Positions 62,756-64,000 of a stretch of 64,000 nt of DNA are shown in pieces. Origin of the DNA: Chryseobacterium sp. MEBOG06. GTDB lineage: Bacteria; Bacteroidota; Bacteroidia; Flavobacteriales; Weeksellaceae. The position numbers were made by a program, and so were the translations under genes. Each line of letters begins with the position of its first letter. The first letter of the stretch is position 1. Below the pieces are notes generated by a model. The model had not been told where the DNA came from and did not search any database. It worked only from the letters and a program-made list of their open reading frames with translations. The stretch lies in assembly GCF_021869765.1 (NCBI RefSeq), contig NZ_CP084580.1, forward strand, positions 3,348,001 to 3,412,000, written 5' to 3'.

Positions 62756-63817
62756 TTAAAATTTATAGACAATCGCATTGATATTCATTCCAGCCCCTAC
62801 AGAAGCAAATAAAACAATATCCCCTTTCTGAATCTTATGTAAATCCAATTCGTCTTTCAGAATCATTGAAAGCAGGGAAGGTATAGTAGCTACACTGCTG
62901 TTCCCCAATTTCTTGATGACCATAGGCATAATATCAGAAGGGACAGGAGTCTGGTACAATTGATAAAATCTGTTTACAATGGCCTCATCCATTTTTTCAT
63001 TAGCCTGATGAATGATGATTTTATCCAGTTGATCAATAGAATATCCGCTATTATCCAGGCACTTCTTCATAGCATCCGGTACGTTGGAAAGAGCAAATTC
63101 ATAGATCTTTCTTCCATCCATTTTGATATACTTCGTATCAGGGCAGTGCTCGTTATTATAAGATTTCCCAAAGAACAGATAGTCTTTTTCATTGAGTGTA
63201 TGGGAAGCTGATAAATGGGATTTTATACCGGAATCATCTTTCTCATTCACTTCCAGAATAACCGCTCCGGCTCCGTCAGCATAAATCATACTGTCTCTGT
63301 CATGAATATCAACAACACGGGAAAGAGTTTCCCCACCAATCACCAAACATCGTTTAGCAATACCCGATTTAATAAATGCATTTGCCTGTATTACTCCTTC
63401 TATCCAGCCGGGGCATCCAAATAACAGATCATAAGCAACGCAGAAATTATTCTTGATTTTCAGAGAATGTTTTACTCTTGCAGCAAGACTGGGAACCATA
63501 TCAGACTGAATAGTACCAAAACGGACATCTCCAAAATTATGGGCAAATATGATATAATCCAAAGTTTCAGGATCAATTCCTGAATCTTCAATAGCAGCCA
63601 GAGCCGCCATTAATCCAAGGTCAGAAGTAACCTGCCGGGTAGTAGCATACCGCCTTTCTTCAATACCCGTTATCTTCTGTAACTTACTGGTAATTGAAGC
63701 ATTATCATCCTTTAATACACTTCCCTCAGCATTTAGAAAAATATGTTGATCAAAAAATAAATTAGTTATCGTTTCTGATGGTATATAATTACCTACCCCT
63801 ATAATTTTACTTGTCAT
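62756..63817 (-). CDS. 3-oxoacyl-ACP synthase III-like enzyme
   Basis: This 353-residue thiolase-fold condensing enzyme has the catalytic Cys at residue 135 in LLFGCPGWIEG, the His in IIIHQANEKMDE and the Asn in LGNSSVATIPSLL. The length is slightly above typical FabH. It condenses an acyl-CoA with malonyl-ACP in fatty acid or secondary lipid synthesis. The broad KAS III pattern and lone position do not identify it as the housekeeping fabH. Confidence 0.9.
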   Translation of the reverse strand: MTSKIIGVGNYIPSETITNLFFDQHIFLNAEGSVLKDDNASITSKLQKITGIEERRYATTRQVTSDLGLMAALAAIEDSGIDPETLDYIIFAHNFGDVRFGTIQSDMVPSLAARVKHSLKIKNNFCVAYDLLFGCPGWIEGVIQANAFIKSGIAKRCLVIGGETLSRVVDIHDRDSMIYADGAGAVILEVNEKDDSGIKSHLSASHTLNEKDYLFFGKSYNNEHCPDTKYIKMDGRKIYEFALSNVPDAMKKCLDNSGYSIDQLDKIIIHQANEKMDEAIVNRFYQLYQTPVPSDIMPMVIKKLGNSSVATIPSLLSMILKDELDLHKIQKGDIVLFASVGAGMNINAIVYKF

Positions 63818-64000
63818 CCTTACTATGGATTTTCTAATGTTTACTATATAAATTTGTATAAATGACTGTAGTGATCAATCTATTTAAACAAAACCTCCTG
63901 CAGTTAACAAGAGGCCAATGAACATATAACTGATCTAACTTAAATGTTCATTAATAATAAATCAAGACATTGAATATAAAACAATTAATATGGTTTCATT
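63818..64000. other. Upstream region at window edge
   Basis: This is an AT-rich sequence upstream of the ketoacyl synthase gene. I see no gene. Confidence 0.4.

Noticed and set aside
1..64000. CRISPR arrays, tRNA and rRNA genes
   Set aside because: No short regularly spaced repeats and no cloverleaf or rRNA-like sequence were seen on either strand.

Overview
The window looks like a chromosomal segment of a Flavobacteriia bacterium close to Chryseobacterium or Elizabethkingia. This rests on strong AT richness, TAnnTTTG-type -7 boxes, and typical families: a 52-residue HTH protein, an S24 repressor with an A-G-Y cleavage site, and Bacteroidetes-type IS5 and IS3 elements. The centrepiece is a complete extracellular contractile injection system (eCIS, of the Afp/PVC/AlgoCIS kind). 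It is flanked on both sides by arrays of polymorphic-toxin tips and immunity genes in various states of decay.

Layout. (1) 1-12.4 kb, minus strand: an archive of toxin-immunity cassettes. It holds an AlkB-like dioxygenase, a SUKH-like gene, a broken BMT5-like methyltransferase toxin tip, unknown immunity genes, four leucine-rich-repeat (LRR) genes (one frameshifted, one chimeric) and two ankyrin-repeat genes. Terminator hairpins punctuate the array, and a roughly 1.8-kb block is present twice. (2) 12.4-17.6 kb, minus: a 1244-residue eCIS effector with an unknown C-terminal toxin and an LRR gene 3 nt behind it, a holin-like membrane protein, and small proteins including an HTH protein. (3) 18.3-19.1 kb, plus: an XRE/S24 regulator with palindromic operators. 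(4) 19.2-43.1 kb, minus: the structural operon, in transcription order DUF4255 cap/terminator, sheath, sheath, tube, sheath, tube, second tube type, DUF5908, LysM adaptor, VgrG-like spike, PAAR tip, gp25, two large baseplate wedge proteins, two PKD-type fibre-like proteins, and a 298-residue beta-sandwich protein. (5) 43.5-50 kb, plus: a Cys-rich small protein, the tape-measure protein, the AAA+ ATPase and a 976-residue effector with a peptidoglycan-binding-like domain and a PD-(D/E)XK nuclease tip. (6) 50-59.6 kb, plus: a second archive of immunity genes and orphan toxin tips (including a decayed cytidine-deaminase-type tip), interrupted by an IS5-type and an IS3-type element. (7) 59.9-64 kb: ordinary chromosome (two cold-shock-domain proteins, a degenerate DEAD-box protein, a GT14-like glycosyltransferase, a ketoacyl-ACP-synthase-III-like enzyme).

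How it fits together. The structural operon and the plus-strand module build the particle. The two long effectors are the likely cargo. Each sits directly upstream of a candidate immunity gene, and each is followed by cassettes sharing its linker sequence with a different tip, which fits tip replacement by homologous recombination. Immunity genes suggest that the system, or at least its toxins, acts on related bacteria.

The most unusual observation is at the left edge. A BMT5-like (DUF2431) RNA-methyltransferase toxin tip is followed in an apparent operon by a SUKH-like gene and an AlkB/ALKBH8-like Fe(II)/2-oxoglutarate dioxygenase. The enzyme family that reverses N-methyl base damage sits where an immunity gene belongs, suggesting immunity by demethylation of the target.
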